Under the pieces are notes generated by a model, which saw only the letters and a program-made list of their open reading frames with translations, searched no databases and had not been told where the DNA came from. The position numbers and the translations under genes were made by a program. Of a stretch of 64,000 nt of DNA, positions 32,431 to 43,640 are shown in pieces; the stretch's first letter is position 1; each line of letters opens with the position of its first letter. The stretch is from the NCBI GenBank assembly GCA_029204225.1, contig MU832245.1:16960-80959 (forward strand), given 5' to 3'. This DNA is from Diphasiastrum complanatum (taxonomy: Eukaryota; Streptophyta; Lycopodiopsida; Lycopodiales; Lycopodiaceae).

Positions 32431-33000
32431 TTGGTTATGAAAGACTTGGGAGGCCTAAGCACCTTCCCCAAACTATTCGGTCCCAACCAAGGAAGAGGAG
32501 AGAGAGATAGCTAGAGATGGAGATAGAAATAGATAGAGAAAGAGTTTTTATTGAGAATAGAGATGATCCTTTACAATGGAAAATTGCCTCCTTATATAGT
32601 TGAGAGAAGAGCCCATCTTAGCTCTCATTGGCCCTTTCTAATTGGCTAGAATCCTAATCTTAGCCATTCAAACTAAACTAATTGTAATCTAATGGTTCAA
32701 TAAGAAGAGGACCAAACTCACATAATTCATGTGAGATTCCCTCAACTTAGAACCATGTAACTTGACTTTGGAGTTTTTTATTATTTATTCTATTTAGGCC
32801 CCAAATCTTTTATTCAACTTCTACCTAACCATTTTGTGTGCTCATTGGGTTGGGCTTACACACGCAGGACGCCAGTGCCCTCACACTTATTATTTTAATT
32901 GTACAATGTACTGTGGAGGGGCCCACTAGGTAAGGCTTGGCCTATAGTATTTTATGTGGTGGGACCCACTTGTTTACTATTGTGCAAGAAATACCCACAA

Positions 33001-33037
33001 CTCTCTCTCTCTCTCTCTAACTCTCTCTCTCTCTCTA
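33001..33037. repeat. (CT)n tract
   Basis: Two CT runs separated by AA directly after the LTR end. Confidence 0.85.
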
Positions 33038-33419
33038 AAAAACGTGCATCTACAACAAAAGATGGGAGATAAACATTTATGTAAAAGTTTATGAGCAGAG
33101 GTATATAATCTAGCATCTATGAGCTGGTAACAATCTAATATACATTGTGTCTATGATCTGAAAAAAATGTATGAGCAGAGGTCGAAATGGACCTCGGAAT
33201 AATAGATGGTATACTGACTTAAACATAAACACATATTTCGAGGTCTGGTGGTCATGGAGGTTGTCAAATTTTAGAGTAAAGGACTGAATTTGATCTACAA
33301 ATGATCACAAAGAGTGATTGGTAGCTTGGGATCTTGATCTATATCAAGACTAGCTTCCAAATCAAGCTTCTACTTGACAATCTTTGTGATTCCAAGCAAG
33401 AACAATCAAATAATGATGA
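33038..33419. other. Unassigned spacer
   Basis: No frame. A duplicated TATGAGCAGAGGT motif occurs at about 33091 and 33171. Nothing else recognised. Confidence 0.35.
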
Positions 33420-33880
33420 CCCACGGCTTCACACGTGTGAAGTCAGCTACTGTATGGCCTGATAACAGAGAAATAGTTTACTAAACATTTACTTAGCATT
33501 CATCCACAGAGAAAGTGCTTAAGAGAGTGTAATAATGGATCCATCATGGATCAAGTACATAATCATCATAATCTCTCTCTAAGCTGCATCCAGCACATGT
33601 GGGACAGCTCATTGTACTTATCCATATCCACTTTGGATAAGATCTACCAAGTTTGCCACATCATCCATTGGTGGTTTGTGTTGACCTTCTAGATTCCTAC
33701 AATCTAGGACCTAACTCCTATATTTTAGGAGATGTCATATTTGACTCAAATGAAAGCTAATCAAAATGGATCTGAATATTACAAGTGTTATTTCACTTGT
33801 GTGGAAAGGTCCTCACATGTGTGGATCCACATAAATGTCAAAATACATCAAAAACCATGTGAAAATTGCTAAATTCTAAC
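33420..33880 (-). repeat. 3' LTR of copia element G
   Basis: It shares blocks with 36960-37250. The right end is set by the polypurine tract at 33881. It contains the palindrome TTCACACGTGTGAA at 33428-33441. The left end is approximate. Confidence 0.6.
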
Positions 33881-33890
33881 GCTCCTCCTC
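33881..33890 (-). promoter_or_regulatory. Polypurine tract of element G
   Basis: The minus strand reads GAGGAGGAGC directly before the LTR sequence (GTTAGAATTTAG). It compares well with the tract of element H (TTTTAGGAGGAG at 38359-38370). Confidence 0.65.
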
Positions 33891-33929
33891 AATTTTTACA
33901 TGATACAACTATAGTACATCTATCTACAA

Positions 33930-34258
33930 CTCCTAAAGCTGATCTAAACTTGATAAATGAAGCCTTTGGCAAGGATTTAGTGAGTAGATCAGCAAGGCAA
34001 TATGAAGAAGACACATGATGTAGCTTGATCTCCTTTGCTTGAACCTTTTCTCTCACAAAATGGTGAGCAATCTCTATGTGCTTGTTCCAAGCATGGAATG
34101 TGGGATTGGTTGCTAATGCTTGGCTTGATTGGTTGTCACAATATATTATTGGCTACTCCTCAGCCTGCATGACTTGCAACTCCACCAAAAGCCTCTTCAA
34201 CCATAAGATCTCCTTTGTTGTGGATGTTAGTGCCTTGTATTCCGATTCGGTTAAACAT
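33930..34258 (-). pseudogene. Copia RNase H, C-terminal part (element G)
   Basis: The minus strand reads LTESEYKALTSTTKEILWL, LLVELQVMQAEE, PIIYCDNQSSQALATNP, HIEIAHHFVREKV and LADLLTKSLPKASFIKF, the standard copia RNase H core with the DN pair and the ADLLTK tail. It is separated from the RT by a 366-bp MITE that breaks the frame. Confidence 0.75.
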
Positions 34259-34260
34259 TA

Positions 34261-34626
34261 GAGGAGTTCTAAATCCCAAAAAGACCCTTTGTAAAGATTT
34301 TTTTTATATTTTTTCTCAAATTTTTCTTACACATGGACCAATCAAAGCAGTCAAATTTGAAATCTACGTAACGTAACTTTTTGAGTCCACATTTTGATTC
34401 CATACTAAAAATGGCATAACTTTTCGGTGATAAGTTTGAATTTAGCAAAGTTTGGTGCATTAGAAAGTGCTCGACAAGAACTTTCCAATGATATGTTACA
34501 TGCATACTTTTGATCTATGATTAAAAAGTTATGGCAAGTAGAAAATATTAGTGTTATAATATTTTAATAATAAAAAAGGCATCTTGCACGAATTCTTAAA
34601 GGGTCTTTTTGAACTCAAAACTCCTC
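34261..34626. mobile_element. Stowaway-like MITE in copia element G
   Basis: 366 bp with terminal inverted repeats of about 30 bp: both ends begin GAGGAGTT and share AAAAAGACCCTTT. TA dinucleotides flank both sides (34259-34260 and 34627-34628), fitting a Tc1/mariner-type TA duplication. It has no coding frame and splits the RT/RNase H coding sequence, so it postdates element G. Confidence 0.75.
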
Positions 34627-34628
34627 TA

Positions 34629-35640
34629 ATGGATAGAGAAATCATTATCTTGTTTTTTGGAAAGCCAAGACACTATGTTGTTGCAAAGGAAGGTAACAAA
34701 AGCCCTTGTGGACCTCCTATCAACCTTATTACCTGCAAAATCAGCATCCGAATATGCCCTTAAGGCAAGATTAGATCCATCATATAAAATGCCAAAGTTC
34801 TTGGTGGCCGGGATGTACCTTAACACCCTTTTTGCATTTTTCCAATGACAAGCTAATGGATTTTTCATAGATTGGCTTAGTTTACCCACGCTATAACTTA
34901 GATCAGGCCTAGTTATAGTAAGATAGATCAAGGACCCTACAAGTCTCCTATATAGTGTGATGTCCTCAAAGGATGCTTCATCATCACTATTGAAAATTTT
35001 TACATTTTGCTCCATAGGAGTTTCTACTCCTTTACAATCTTTCATTTCAAAATTTTCTAAAATAGAAGAAACATATTTGGATTGACAAATAAAACTCAAA
35101 TCCTTGCCTCTTGAAACTTCTATTTCTAGTATGAAATGAATATTACCAAGATCCACCATCTTAAACTCTTTAAACAATGCTACTTTCACTTCTTGTATAC
35201 CATCATGATCATTTCCACTAAGGATAATGTCATCTACATATAAAATGAGAATGAAGATCTTACCATCATTGAATCTTAAGTACAAAGAAGGATCATAAGC
35301 ACTTACAACAGGTTTTATGGAGTTCAAGAAAGTATTCAACCTAGAGTACCAAGCTCTAGGTGCTTGCTTAAGCCCATAAAGGCTTCTTAGCAACAAACAC
35401 ACTTTTTTCTCTTAATCTTCTTTGATGAAGCCCTTGGGTTGCCTCATGAAGATCTCCTCTTCCAAATATCCATTGAGAAATGCATTACTCACATCAAGTT
35501 GAAATAGAGGCCAATTGAAAGTAGTTGCAAGAGAAATGATCAACCTTATGGAAACTAGCTTAGCAACAGGAGCAAAAGTTTGATCAAAATCTACTCATAG
35601 TTCCACTTCATCTATTCTACATTCTTGATCACTGCTGTTA
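34629..35640 (-). pseudogene. Copia reverse transcriptase (element G)
   Basis: 34626-35402 is open for 258 codons with LRSLYGLKQAPRAWYSRL, AYDPSLYLRF, the intact catalytic FILILYVDDIILSGN, LFKEFKMVDLGNIHFILEIE, LYRRLVGSLIYLTITRPDLS and HWKNAKRVLRYI. 35403-35640 carries the N-terminal RT in broken frames (VDFDQTFAPVAKL, SIRLIISLATTFNWPLFQLD, SNAFLNGYLEEEIF). The 3' end is cut by the MITE. The catalytic motif is intact, but no full frame remains. Confidence 0.85.
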
Positions 35641-35651
35641 GAATAGACTTT

Positions 35652-36518
35652 TTACAACCTACAAGATGCTGATGTAGAAGCCATCAAGGATGAATCCACT
35701 TCATCCTCATCTTCCTCAAGAGTGAGGTTGCCTTGTTTTCTCTCTCCTTGTGCATTCTTTTTCTTGTAACACTCGGTTGCAAAGTGCCCCTTCTTTCCAC
35801 AAAAGAAGCACTTGAGTTTGGCTTTGTTCTTCTTTCCACCTTTGGAGCTTGATGGTTGATTATCACTCTTGGTCTCCTTGTGTTGGATCTTCTTCTTTGA
35901 CTTTTTCTTTCCCTTGCTTGAGATGTTGGCCTTCTCATCAACATCATGCAACTTCAAGGATCCAATCCTTTGCTTGAAATGAAGGATTCTACTCTCCTCA
36001 GCCACAATCACACTATGGAGCTTGTCAATGGAAGGTAGTGCATGTTGAATAGCAAAGCTTTGTACAAGAATGGAGAACTCATCTTCAAGACCATTCAAAA
36101 TGATTTGAACAAGTTCATCATCATGAATACCCTCACTAATGATGGAAAGTTTTGTATTGAGAGACTTTATTCTCAAGACATACTTGAGCACTCTCATCAC
36201 TCCCTCTAATGTTTTGAAGAACTTTGTTTCTAATCATAAGCACTCTAGAGGTATTTTTGGATTCATAAATCCCTTTAAGATAGTCCCATGCCTCTTTGGC
36301 TGAGGTACAAGATGCCACTTCTTTTTGAAGTTCATACCTAACATTCATTTTGTACCTCACTAGATCTTGCCCTCCTTGAGGTGTTTCTTTCTCTCCTATG
36401 ACAACATCATACATTCTTGGAGCACAAGTAGTGACTCCATCATTACTTTCCAAGTTGAATAATTATTAGAATTTAGCCTTTCACTAGCCTCAAGAAGATA
36501 GGATCCAATTGAACCCAT
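35652..36518 (-). pseudogene. Copia gag with intact zinc knuckle (element G)
   Basis: The start is ATG 36518 (MGSIGSYLLEASERLNSNNY then STWKVMMESLL). After a frameshift near 36415 the gag core continues (TSAKEAWDYLKGIYESKNTS), and after a second shift near 36200 it continues with DELVQIILNGLEDEFSILVQ, AIQHALPSIDKLHSVIVAEE, a Lys-rich linker and CFFCGKKGHFATEC, a complete CX2CX4HX4C knuckle. It ends at a stop and is followed at once by RT sequence, so protease and integrase were removed by deletion. Confidence 0.8.
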
Positions 36519-36959
36519 TCTATCTAGTAACAAGTACAACAAATGTACTATTCAAAGGTTCTCCCTTCTCTCTTTCTCAAAATTTAGCTACAATGCTACT
36601 CTCTTGAATCACACAAGACTCAAGAAGCAAGATCTATAATGATCTTGAACTCAAAAAGACTTGAGAAAATGTATTCTACACAATCTATTCAATTTAGAAG
36701 CTTGGATTTGACTTTTGGAAGTGCCAATGCCTTCCTATGGTGTTTAGAATGGTTTTAGTTTCACTTTTGAACTAAAAAACATAAGCCTAAAACTCACTCT
36801 CAATGATTTGGAGGTTTAATAAGCTTCTAACACCTTTCAATCATCAAATCTATAATGGAAACAATGGATTTTCATAAACACATCACTAGTTTTACTCTTC
36901 ACAACTTGTTTTGAAGCTCAAATATTGAAAAAACACAAAGTTTTGGTGAAAGTACAACT
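36519..36959 (-). other. 5' leader of element G
   Basis: Noncoding stretch between gag and the 5' LTR. No intact initiator-Met priming site could be found, so the leader or LTR edge is altered. Confidence 0.4.
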
Positions 36960-37250
36960 CCAACAGCCTCACACGTGTGAGAAGTACATTTGAACTTTAC
37001 ACACTAATCTGAACCTCAACAACACAAGTAAACTATTAGTAAAATATTCATCATAATCTCTCTCTAAGCTGCATCCAGCACGTGTGGGACAGCTCATTGT
37101 ACTTATCCATATCCACTTTGGATAAGATTTATCAAGTTTGCCACATCATCTATTGGTGGTTTGTGTTGACACAATCTAGGACCTAACTCCTAAAATTTAG
37201 TAGAAGGCATTTGCGAAGGTGATGCCTTCTTCTCAAATGAAAACTGAAGT
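36960..37250 (-). repeat. 5' LTR of element G, truncated or diverged
   Basis: It contains CTCACACGTGTGAG at 36968-36981 and blocks shared with 33550-33720. Its right end is uncertain because similarity fades after CTAACTCCTA. Confidence 0.5.
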
Positions 37251-37569
37251 TGCACATGTAGAAATGTTTTTGTAAATAGAATACATATACATGCACATTA
37301 TGATTTAGAATGTGTAGCACAAAAAACGTGAGCAATTTTGATCAATGCTAGTGTTCACCTCGGAAATAGCACAAGAATCCTCTAAAAAACAAGAGAAGTT
37401 GCGCAACATGTACTCTCAACCAAAAAAAATGGGGCCTCGCGGGTGCAAATGAGCACCCGCGGGCCTTGAATTTTTTTTTTTGAATCCAAACTAAACATCA
37501 CTAGGTTATGTACATTACCCAAAACCCCAAAAAACAAAGATAGAGATGTTTGTGCGATGCCAAAGTATG
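37251..37569. other. Unassigned flank of element H
   Basis: No frame. Contains the hairpin GCGGGTGC/GCACCCGC at about 37439-37462 and a T-run. Nothing else recognised. Confidence 0.35.
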
Positions 37570-38358
37570 TGAGAAATTTTCCAAAATTCACACATGTGGG
37601 GAGGATCCACAAATATGATAGATCTAATTAAGCTTTATGATTAGCACAATAACCTGATACTAGATTGATTAGCAAGATCTAGTACAAAAGTTATGGCTTA
37701 ACCACAATCTAGCATGCTAAGCATCAGAGAATGATAGCAATAATCATAAATGAGCAAAAGTACAAGAAACTAGTGTATTAGCATTAGCCTCAACACGAGT
37801 TAGAGAGAGAAAGATAGAGAGACAACAAGCAAAATCTGCGTGGATCCAAAATGGCAAGAGATGGCTACAAAGCTTTGGTTCTTCATCACAAATTATGAGG
37901 AGAGCTACACATATTTATGGAGTTTGAGGTAGCTCGAGGTAGAACCACAACCATCCATCATTTAATGACATCTAAAGTAAAAACTAGAGTCTATGTGACA
38001 TTTGTCACATCTCATGCATGAATCTCTACCTACTTTTTCCAAGTGTCCTAGTTCTAACTAGAAATGTGCAAATCATCATGCATGTGTCCAATTCATTTTG
38101 CGCATGCCTTGCATGTCACTATGGATCACTTACAATTAATGCATGTGAATTGCCATGAGTTTCTACTAGTATATTTTTGCTATTCTAAGTCTACAATCTA
38201 TATGCAAGTTGTAATCATCAAACTAGATATGTCAGATTCATATAGCTCGAGTTCTATCTAGGCCAACTTTGGCATTTGCATCTATGAACAACATACTTGC
38301 ATGGTACAATGTTTGTAGCAAGCCTAAAGTCAAGATGGATTATTTTTCCATTTCAACA
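37570..38358 (-). repeat. 3' LTR of element H
   Basis: 789 bp, TG...CA. The left end TGAGAAATTTTCC aligns with 40413 (TGACAAAATTTCC). The right end CA directly precedes the polypurine tract. It contains CACACATGTG at the position where the other copy has CACACGTGTG. Confidence 0.85.
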
Positions 38359-38370
38359 CTCCTCCTAAAA
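38359..38370 (-). promoter_or_regulatory. Polypurine tract of element H
   Basis: The minus strand reads TTTTAGGAGGAG directly before the LTR start TGTTGAAATGG. Confidence 0.7.
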
Positions 38371-38375
38371 ACAAT

Positions 38376-38640
38376 CTATATTGACTTGAACATGGATCTT
38401 GGTATTATTCCAAGATTGGCTGTATGCTTGATGAAGGAACTCTTGCTCAAAGGTTTGGTGAGCATATCAACAATACAAGATGATGTGTCGATGTTCTCCA
38501 AGTAGATTTCCCCTCCAATGAGCTTCTCTCTCACGAAGTGATGTCGTAGATCCAAAGATAGTGGTGTTATAGCTTGATTGTGATGTGTACTTTTCATAGA
38601 AACTGAAACCCAATTAATTTGATGTGTCTATCAAGAGTTA
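38376..38640 (-). pseudogene. Copia RNase H C-terminal end (element H)
   Basis: The minus strand reads LSLDLRHHFVREKLIGGEIY, then IVDMLTKPLSKSSFIKHTAN and LGIIPRSMFKSI, the conserved tail of copia RNase H. It ends at the polypurine tract as in an intact element. The rest of pol in this orientation is missing. Confidence 0.75.
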
Positions 38641-38817
38641 TAAGCTCTTAAAGAGGATAGGGATAGGTCCAAAATCCGAGTGACTGCATTTTGATTTGAT
38701 TCAATCTTGCTTTGTTCTGAATCCATTGTTTTGAGCATCCTACGAAAGAAACTGAAGATCAAGACTAAGTTTGAAGTAATTGAACACGAACCTTCTGAGT
38801 GTCAATAGTGTTTTCTT

Positions 38818-39590
38818 TTGAAGCATTTCACAAGTGCCAAAAATAGGATAGGATCTTGCACCACAGCTAAAGATGATTGGGATTCACTTTACTCCATCTA
38901 TGAAGCAAAGAATACTTCTAGAATACTCACTCTTAGGAATCAGATTTTCCAAAGTTTCCAAAGAAGTGAGGAGAGTGCATCAAACTATGTTCCGAGAGTT
39001 AAAGATTCATATAGAGAGCTTTCCTGTGTTGGTGTTACTATTAACCAAGATGAGCTAGTTCAAGTCATTTTAAATGGCTTGAAAGATGACTATGATAATC
39101 TTGTTCAGTCTTTTGCCATTAAGGAGGAGTTGCCTAATCTAGAAACTCTCCAAGGAATTCTTATTTCTGAAGAAACTAGGCAAAGCTATAAACTTTCCAG
39201 GATGAAAAAACTTGAACATGGTGGAAGTGACAAAGCCCTCTTTGTCAAGGACAAGCATAAAGGAAAGAACTAGTTTTCTCAAGCATCCAACAAAGACAAA
39301 GCCAGAGATTGAGACAAAGATGGTGAAGAGGATGATTCATCTCATCCCTCTACTTCAAAGACCATGTAGAAGAAAGTGAAGTGTTTCTTCTGTGGCAAAA
39401 AGGGCCACTATGCATCTAATTGCTTTAAGAAGAAAAACCAACTCAAGCAAGCAAATCTCTGCAAAGAGATTGAAGAAGTTTCAGTTGCTAGTGATGGAGA
39501 AGGATCACTCATGGTGTCCAGTTTTTCTTCATCACCTTTCAAGAAAGATGGAGCTTGGTACATAGATAGTGGAGCCTCTTCACATATGTG
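38818..39590 (+). pseudogene. Copia gag with zinc knuckle, inverted inside element H
   Basis: The gag core has TTAKDDWDSLYSIYEAKN, ILTLRNQIFQSFQRSEES, LVQVILNGLKDDYDNLVQSF and LETLQGILISEETRQ. After three in-frame stops (39271-39366) the same frame gives CFFCGKKGHYASNCF at about 39382-39426, a complete CCHC knuckle, and then KDGAWYIDSGASSHM, the protease active site. The N-terminus is cut at about 38845 (RIGSCTTAK). Strongly similar to element A gag, but on the opposite strand to the surrounding LTRs. Confidence 0.8.
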
Positions 39591-40190
39591 TTGCTCAAAG
39601 AGTCTTTTGACTCAATTTTACCTTACAAAGGACTTAAGAGATCTATTTACACTGCTAATGATCATGAATGCTCTATAGAAGGAATTGGCAACATTCCATT
39701 GAAACTTGCTTCTTCAAAAGTTCTTGCACTTTCTAATGTTCTTTTCATTCCAAAACTTACAAAAAACTTGATTAGTGCGGTAAAGTTGCTTGATAATGGT
39801 TGTGATGTAAAGTTCAACTCCAATACTTGCTTTATCAAGAAAAATGATGAGATCCTAACTAATGGATCTAGATGTGGTGGAATTTTCAAGTTGAATTCTT
39901 ATGAGAATGCAAACCTTTGTGAAGTTGCTTTGTTATCTAAGGAGGAGTTGTGGCATAGAAGGTTGGGGCATCCTAACTTTAAATCTATGTCTTCTATGGT
40001 CAAGAAAGTGAAGGCTATTGGTCTTCCAAAATCTCTTTCCAAAGATTTCAAGCCTTGTGAGGCTTGTGCTATTGCAAGATCACATAGAAAACCATATCAG
40101 AAGTCTTTTATCAAGACTACTCATCCTTTGGAGCTTATACACTCGGATGTTCATTTTTTCTCTTCTAAAAGTATTGGTGGTGCAACAGAT
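39591..40190 (+). pseudogene. Copia protease C-terminus and integrase start, inverted inside element H
   Basis: After a frameshift near 39600 the frame reads LKRSIYTANDHECSIEG and LFIPKLTKNLISAVKLL, then LWHRRLGHPNFKSM and PCEACAIARSHRKPY (HHCC zinc domain), and LELIHSDVHFFSSKS with the first catalytic Asp. It stops at about 40190, where the leader of element H begins in the other orientation. The remaining integrase and RT are absent. Confidence 0.8.
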
Positions 40191-40400
40191 AGAAGGGACT
40201 GAAAATCTCCGATTTTAACACGTGCAGAATTTCAAAATTTTATACTACCACTTTTCAGGTCTAAAAATTCAGTTCCAATCCGATTTGATCCAAACACACT
40301 TCAGAGAAAGGTGAGAAAAAGTGTTAAACTGCTTTTTTTGCTTGATTTAGCTCTCAATTTCTTGTACAATCATAGATGTTAGCATGCAAAGCTCAATTTG

Positions 40401-40412
40401 GCTCTGATACCA
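40401..40412 (-). promoter_or_regulatory. Primer-binding site, initiator-Met tRNA (element H)
   Basis: TGGTATCAGAGC on the minus strand directly abuts the LTR start at 40413. Confidence 0.85.
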
Positions 40413-41143
40413 TGACAAAATTTCCAGAATTCACACGTGTGGGGAGGATCCACAAGTATGATAGATCTAATTAAGCTTTATGATTAGCACAATAACCTGA
40501 TTCTAGATTGATTAGCAAGATCTAGTACAGAAGTTATGGCTTAACCACAATCTAGCATGCTAAGCATCAGAGAATGATAGCAATGAATCATAAATGAGCA
40601 ACAGTACAAGAAACTAGTATATTAGCATTAGCCTCAACACGAGTTAGAGAGAGAAAGATAGAGAGACAAGCAGCAAAATCTGCGTGGATCCAAAATGGCA
40701 AGAGATGGCTACAAAGCTTTGGTTCTTCATCACAAATTATGAGGAGAGCTACACATATTTATGGAGTTTGAGATAGCTTGAGGTAGAACCACAACCATCC
40801 ATTATTTAATGACATCTAAAGTGAAAACTAGAGTCTATGTGACATTTGTCACATCTCATGCATGAATCTCTACCTACTTTTTCCAAGTGTCCTAGTTCGA
40901 ACTAGAAATGTGCAAATCATCAAATGGATCACTTACAATAAATGCATGTGAATTGCCACGAGTTTCTACTAGCGTATTTTTGCTAATTCTAAGCCTACAA
41001 TCTATATGCAAGCTATAATCATCAAACTAGATATGTCAAATTCATATAGCTCGAGTTCTATCTAGGCCAACTTTGGCATTTGCATTTATGAACAACATAC
41101 TTGCATGGTACAATGTCTGTAACAAGCCTAAAGTCAAGATGCA
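40413..41143 (-). repeat. 5' LTR of element H, right end missing
   Basis: It matches 37570-38358 up to AAGTCAAGATG, then changes to unrelated sequence at 41144, where a CACTA-like end begins. It carries TTCACACGTGTGGG at 40430-40443. Confidence 0.8.
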
Positions 41144-41674
41144 TTTCTACAGTATGCATCCTCTAAAGTTTTTTTTGTAAAACCCTACAAACATCGCGGG
41201 CGACGTACAAGTGTCTCTCGACAACACTGTGTATTCTGCATAGAAAGCAGACCCAAGAGTGTTTGTGAAATTCTTTTGATGTTTATAACTGTCGTTGTGC
41301 AACGATCCACTTTGTTTCAAATTTTGTGCTCGAATATGATTCGACGTTATAGCGACACTTAAACGTTTCTTAATCATCGTTGAGCGACACTCACTCATAA
41401 TTTCAATTGGCCGTCATGCGATGATGACTCACAACAATAATCGCCTGGTGACATATTTAGAAACATGCTGCAATGGACTTTGTGTCGCCGAAAGATGTTT
41501 AATTATCGCAAAAATGTCACTAGTTCATTTTCATCACTGATATGTCATTATAAATGTCACGAGATGGCAGTCCACTAGTGACGGTCCACTAGCAATGCTT
41601 AAAAAAGAAAATAACAACGTTTATAGGGACGATTATATGCATAAACGTCACTATAAGTCATTGGTGTAGTAGTG
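41144..41674 (-). mobile_element. CACTA-like DNA transposon end
   Basis: The minus strand starts CACTACTACACCAATGAC at 41674, the CACTA signature. The next 250 bp carry many short motifs in both orientations (GTGACG, GTCCACTAG, TGTCACTAG, CGTCACTATAAG), like the subterminal repeats of CACTA/EnSpm elements. The opposite end and transposase are not seen, and the inner boundary at 41144 is where element H similarity stops. Confidence 0.45.
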
Positions 41675-41977
41675 TTTTCTACCTTCATTGTTTAGTATTT
41701 TTCATGCTTCTACATTAGCTTAATGGCATTAGCATTTGAGAAATTCCCTCTAACTCTATTACCCTTTCTCTCTTGCTACTTTCTATGGATTGTAATTTGT
41801 TTAAGTGTTAGGACTGAGGGGTAATGTTAGTGTAGATTAGGAAAGCTACTAAATTGCAACTAAATATAGTTAGAGATCTAACCTAGTGGAACTAACCCTT
41901 TCGAAAGACGAAGGGCTACTCGATAGCTGTATCTATGACCCAACAATGTCGCATTGCCTAGGATAGTTACTACTAAC
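41675..41977. other. Unassigned spacer
   Basis: No frame. The sequence GTGTTAGGACTGAGGGGTAATGTTAGTGTAGATTAG looks like ordinary noncoding DNA or an LTR remnant. Confidence 0.3.
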
Positions 41978-42625
41978 TGTGAGAGATTTCAACAAGTTTA
42001 GTCACATTTTGATAAATTGTCAATATGAGGCCAAAACTCATTTTAGACTTAGAGATAGACTTTTTGAAGTTATATTAGTTTAAAAATACATTCAATAAGC
42101 ACTTTTTGAAAGTGTGGAAAATTTGGTAGTCGAGTTTGAGAGAGATTCAAATTTGAATTTTAGGTACATTAAATCTAGACCCAAAAATAGTAGGGTTAGC
42201 ATTTTGGAGGGAAAGCCAATCGGCCAAATAGGGTTTGGAAACTCTATAAAAGGATGTAACTTGTGGAGAGACACATCTTCTCTCTTCTCTCTCTCTCTCA
42301 TTTCATCATTATACATGGTTCTCTTTGGGTTCTACTAGTCATTGGTGCACTCTCATGATGTTATCTTGCAATTCTATGTGTAGAATGATCATGTATTGCT
42401 ATTTTCAGTTTCACACATATGAAATATGGTAGGGTACTATAAATGTAAGGAAAGCAACTATATTTTATGTTTTGGTTCATGTTTGATCAGTATCTCTTAG
42501 AGTTTGCATCTCATTTTGTATGTAGATGCTGATTTTTCTACATTGGCAGATTGTTGGTTTGCTCCTTATTGTAACCAAAGATCAGGGACATGCATTGGAT
42601 CTTGAATGATCTGAAATTCTTCACA
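41978..42625 (+). repeat. 5' LTR of element C2
   Basis: 648 bp, TGTGAG...TTCACA, colinear with 14529-15182 in reverse complement. TATA box TATAAAAGG at 42245-42253. The palindromic box is changed to TTCACACATATGAA at about 42410. Confidence 0.9.
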
Positions 42626-42637
42626 TGGTATCAGAGC
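42626..42637 (+). promoter_or_regulatory. Primer-binding site, initiator-Met tRNA (C2)
   Basis: TGGTATCAGAGC directly after the LTR CA. Confidence 0.9.
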
Positions 42638-43194
42638 TCTTTTGTTTTAGGTTATGAAAGGATCAGCCATCGTCAGCAAGGATTTGGAGGAGTTACCAAT
42701 GCTAGAGCATGCTAGATTGATTTCTACTCAAAAATCAGCATTTTGCATGTGTAGACTTGATCTTTTGTAGGTCAAAACTCAATATAGGAATCAATTCCAA
42801 TTTCACACTTGTTTTACTAGAATTATATGATTTTTGTTGCATTAGGAAGGTCTCATTGGAGGCTATAAGATGATATATCAAGTTTTTAGAAATTGCATGT
42901 AGAATTTGAGATATTCATTTTTTTTGTGATTTTGTCAAAATCCTAATTTTGATTGGATCTCTAGTTTGTGAGGTTACTGAACTTAATTTGAGTGTGTTTC
43001 AATTTTAGGAAGTTGCAAGAATAATTAGATTTAGGATAGATCATAGGTTGATCAAGATTTCACTATTCTACATGTTGATTTTCTAGTTAGAGTGCTAGAA
43101 GAGATTTGAAAGGTTCCATATCTTTGTGATTTGTTCTTGAATTCATTTGTTGACATTCAAGAGAGTGCTTTGTGCATTGAAACAGGTTGAAAGA

Positions 43195-43640
43195 AGAAGA
43201 TCAGGTCACTTCAACATGGCTACAAGTGGAGGCTTTAAATGATAGGCTTACATCAATCAACTATTCTACTTGGAAGGTGAGGATGGAGTCCTTATTGCAG
43301 ATGAATGAGTTGATGGAGATTGTTGTAGGTGTGGAGGAGCACCTCAAGATCAAGTGAGGTATGACAAGAGAGCACAGAAGGCTCTACACATGATTAAGAC
43401 GAATGTTACCAATGAGCTTCTCAAGGAGATTGGTAAGTGCACATCATCTTTGGAGGCTTGGGAAGCTTTAAAGAAGCTTTATGAATCCAAGTCTACATCT
43501 AGAGTGTTGACTCTAAGAAGACAAATCTTTCAAAGTTTGCAAAAGAAGGAAGAGAGTACTTATGCTTTTGTTTTGAGGGTTAAAACATTCAATGATGAGT
43601 TAGCATGTATTGATGAAAGCATTAAGGAGGTAGAACAGTT
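43195..43640 (+). pseudogene. Copia gag of element C2
   Basis: The start ATGGCTACAAGTGGAGG matches element C but frameshifts within eight codons. Downstream it reads NYSTWKVRMESLLQMNELM, another small deletion, then the core from 43354: TNVTNELLKEIGKCTSS, LEAWEALKKLYESKSTSR and LRRQIFQSLQKKEES. It ends at AFVLRVKTFNDELACIDE plus a few codons, where the foreign block begins. Confidence 0.8.

Larger units (their letters stand above)
33420..37250 (-). mobile_element. Copia element G, internally deleted
   Basis: On the minus strand: related LTR sequences at 36960-37250 (5') and 33420-33880 (3'), gag (36518-35652), then directly RT (35640-34629) and RNase H (34258-33930), then polypurine tract. 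Protease and integrase are missing between gag and RT. A MITE sits at the RT/RNase H junction. The two LTRs match in blocks (AATCTCTCTCTAAGCTGCAT, GGACAGCTCATTGTACTTAT) but differ at the ends. Confidence 0.7.
37570..41143 (-). mobile_element. Copia element H with an inverted internal segment
   Basis: LTRs at 37570-38358 and 40413-41143, polypurine tract at 38359-38370, RNase H end at 38376-38640 and priming site at 40401-40412 all read on the minus strand. The gag-protease-integrase segment between them (38818-40190) reads on the plus strand. The right LTR lacks its last 15-20 bp and has one internal deletion of about 50 bp near 40923. Same family as element A. Confidence 0.75.

Noticed and set aside
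41147-41398. 83-codon minus frame in the CACTA-like end
   Set aside because: It lies in subterminal repeat sequence and shows no transposase motif.
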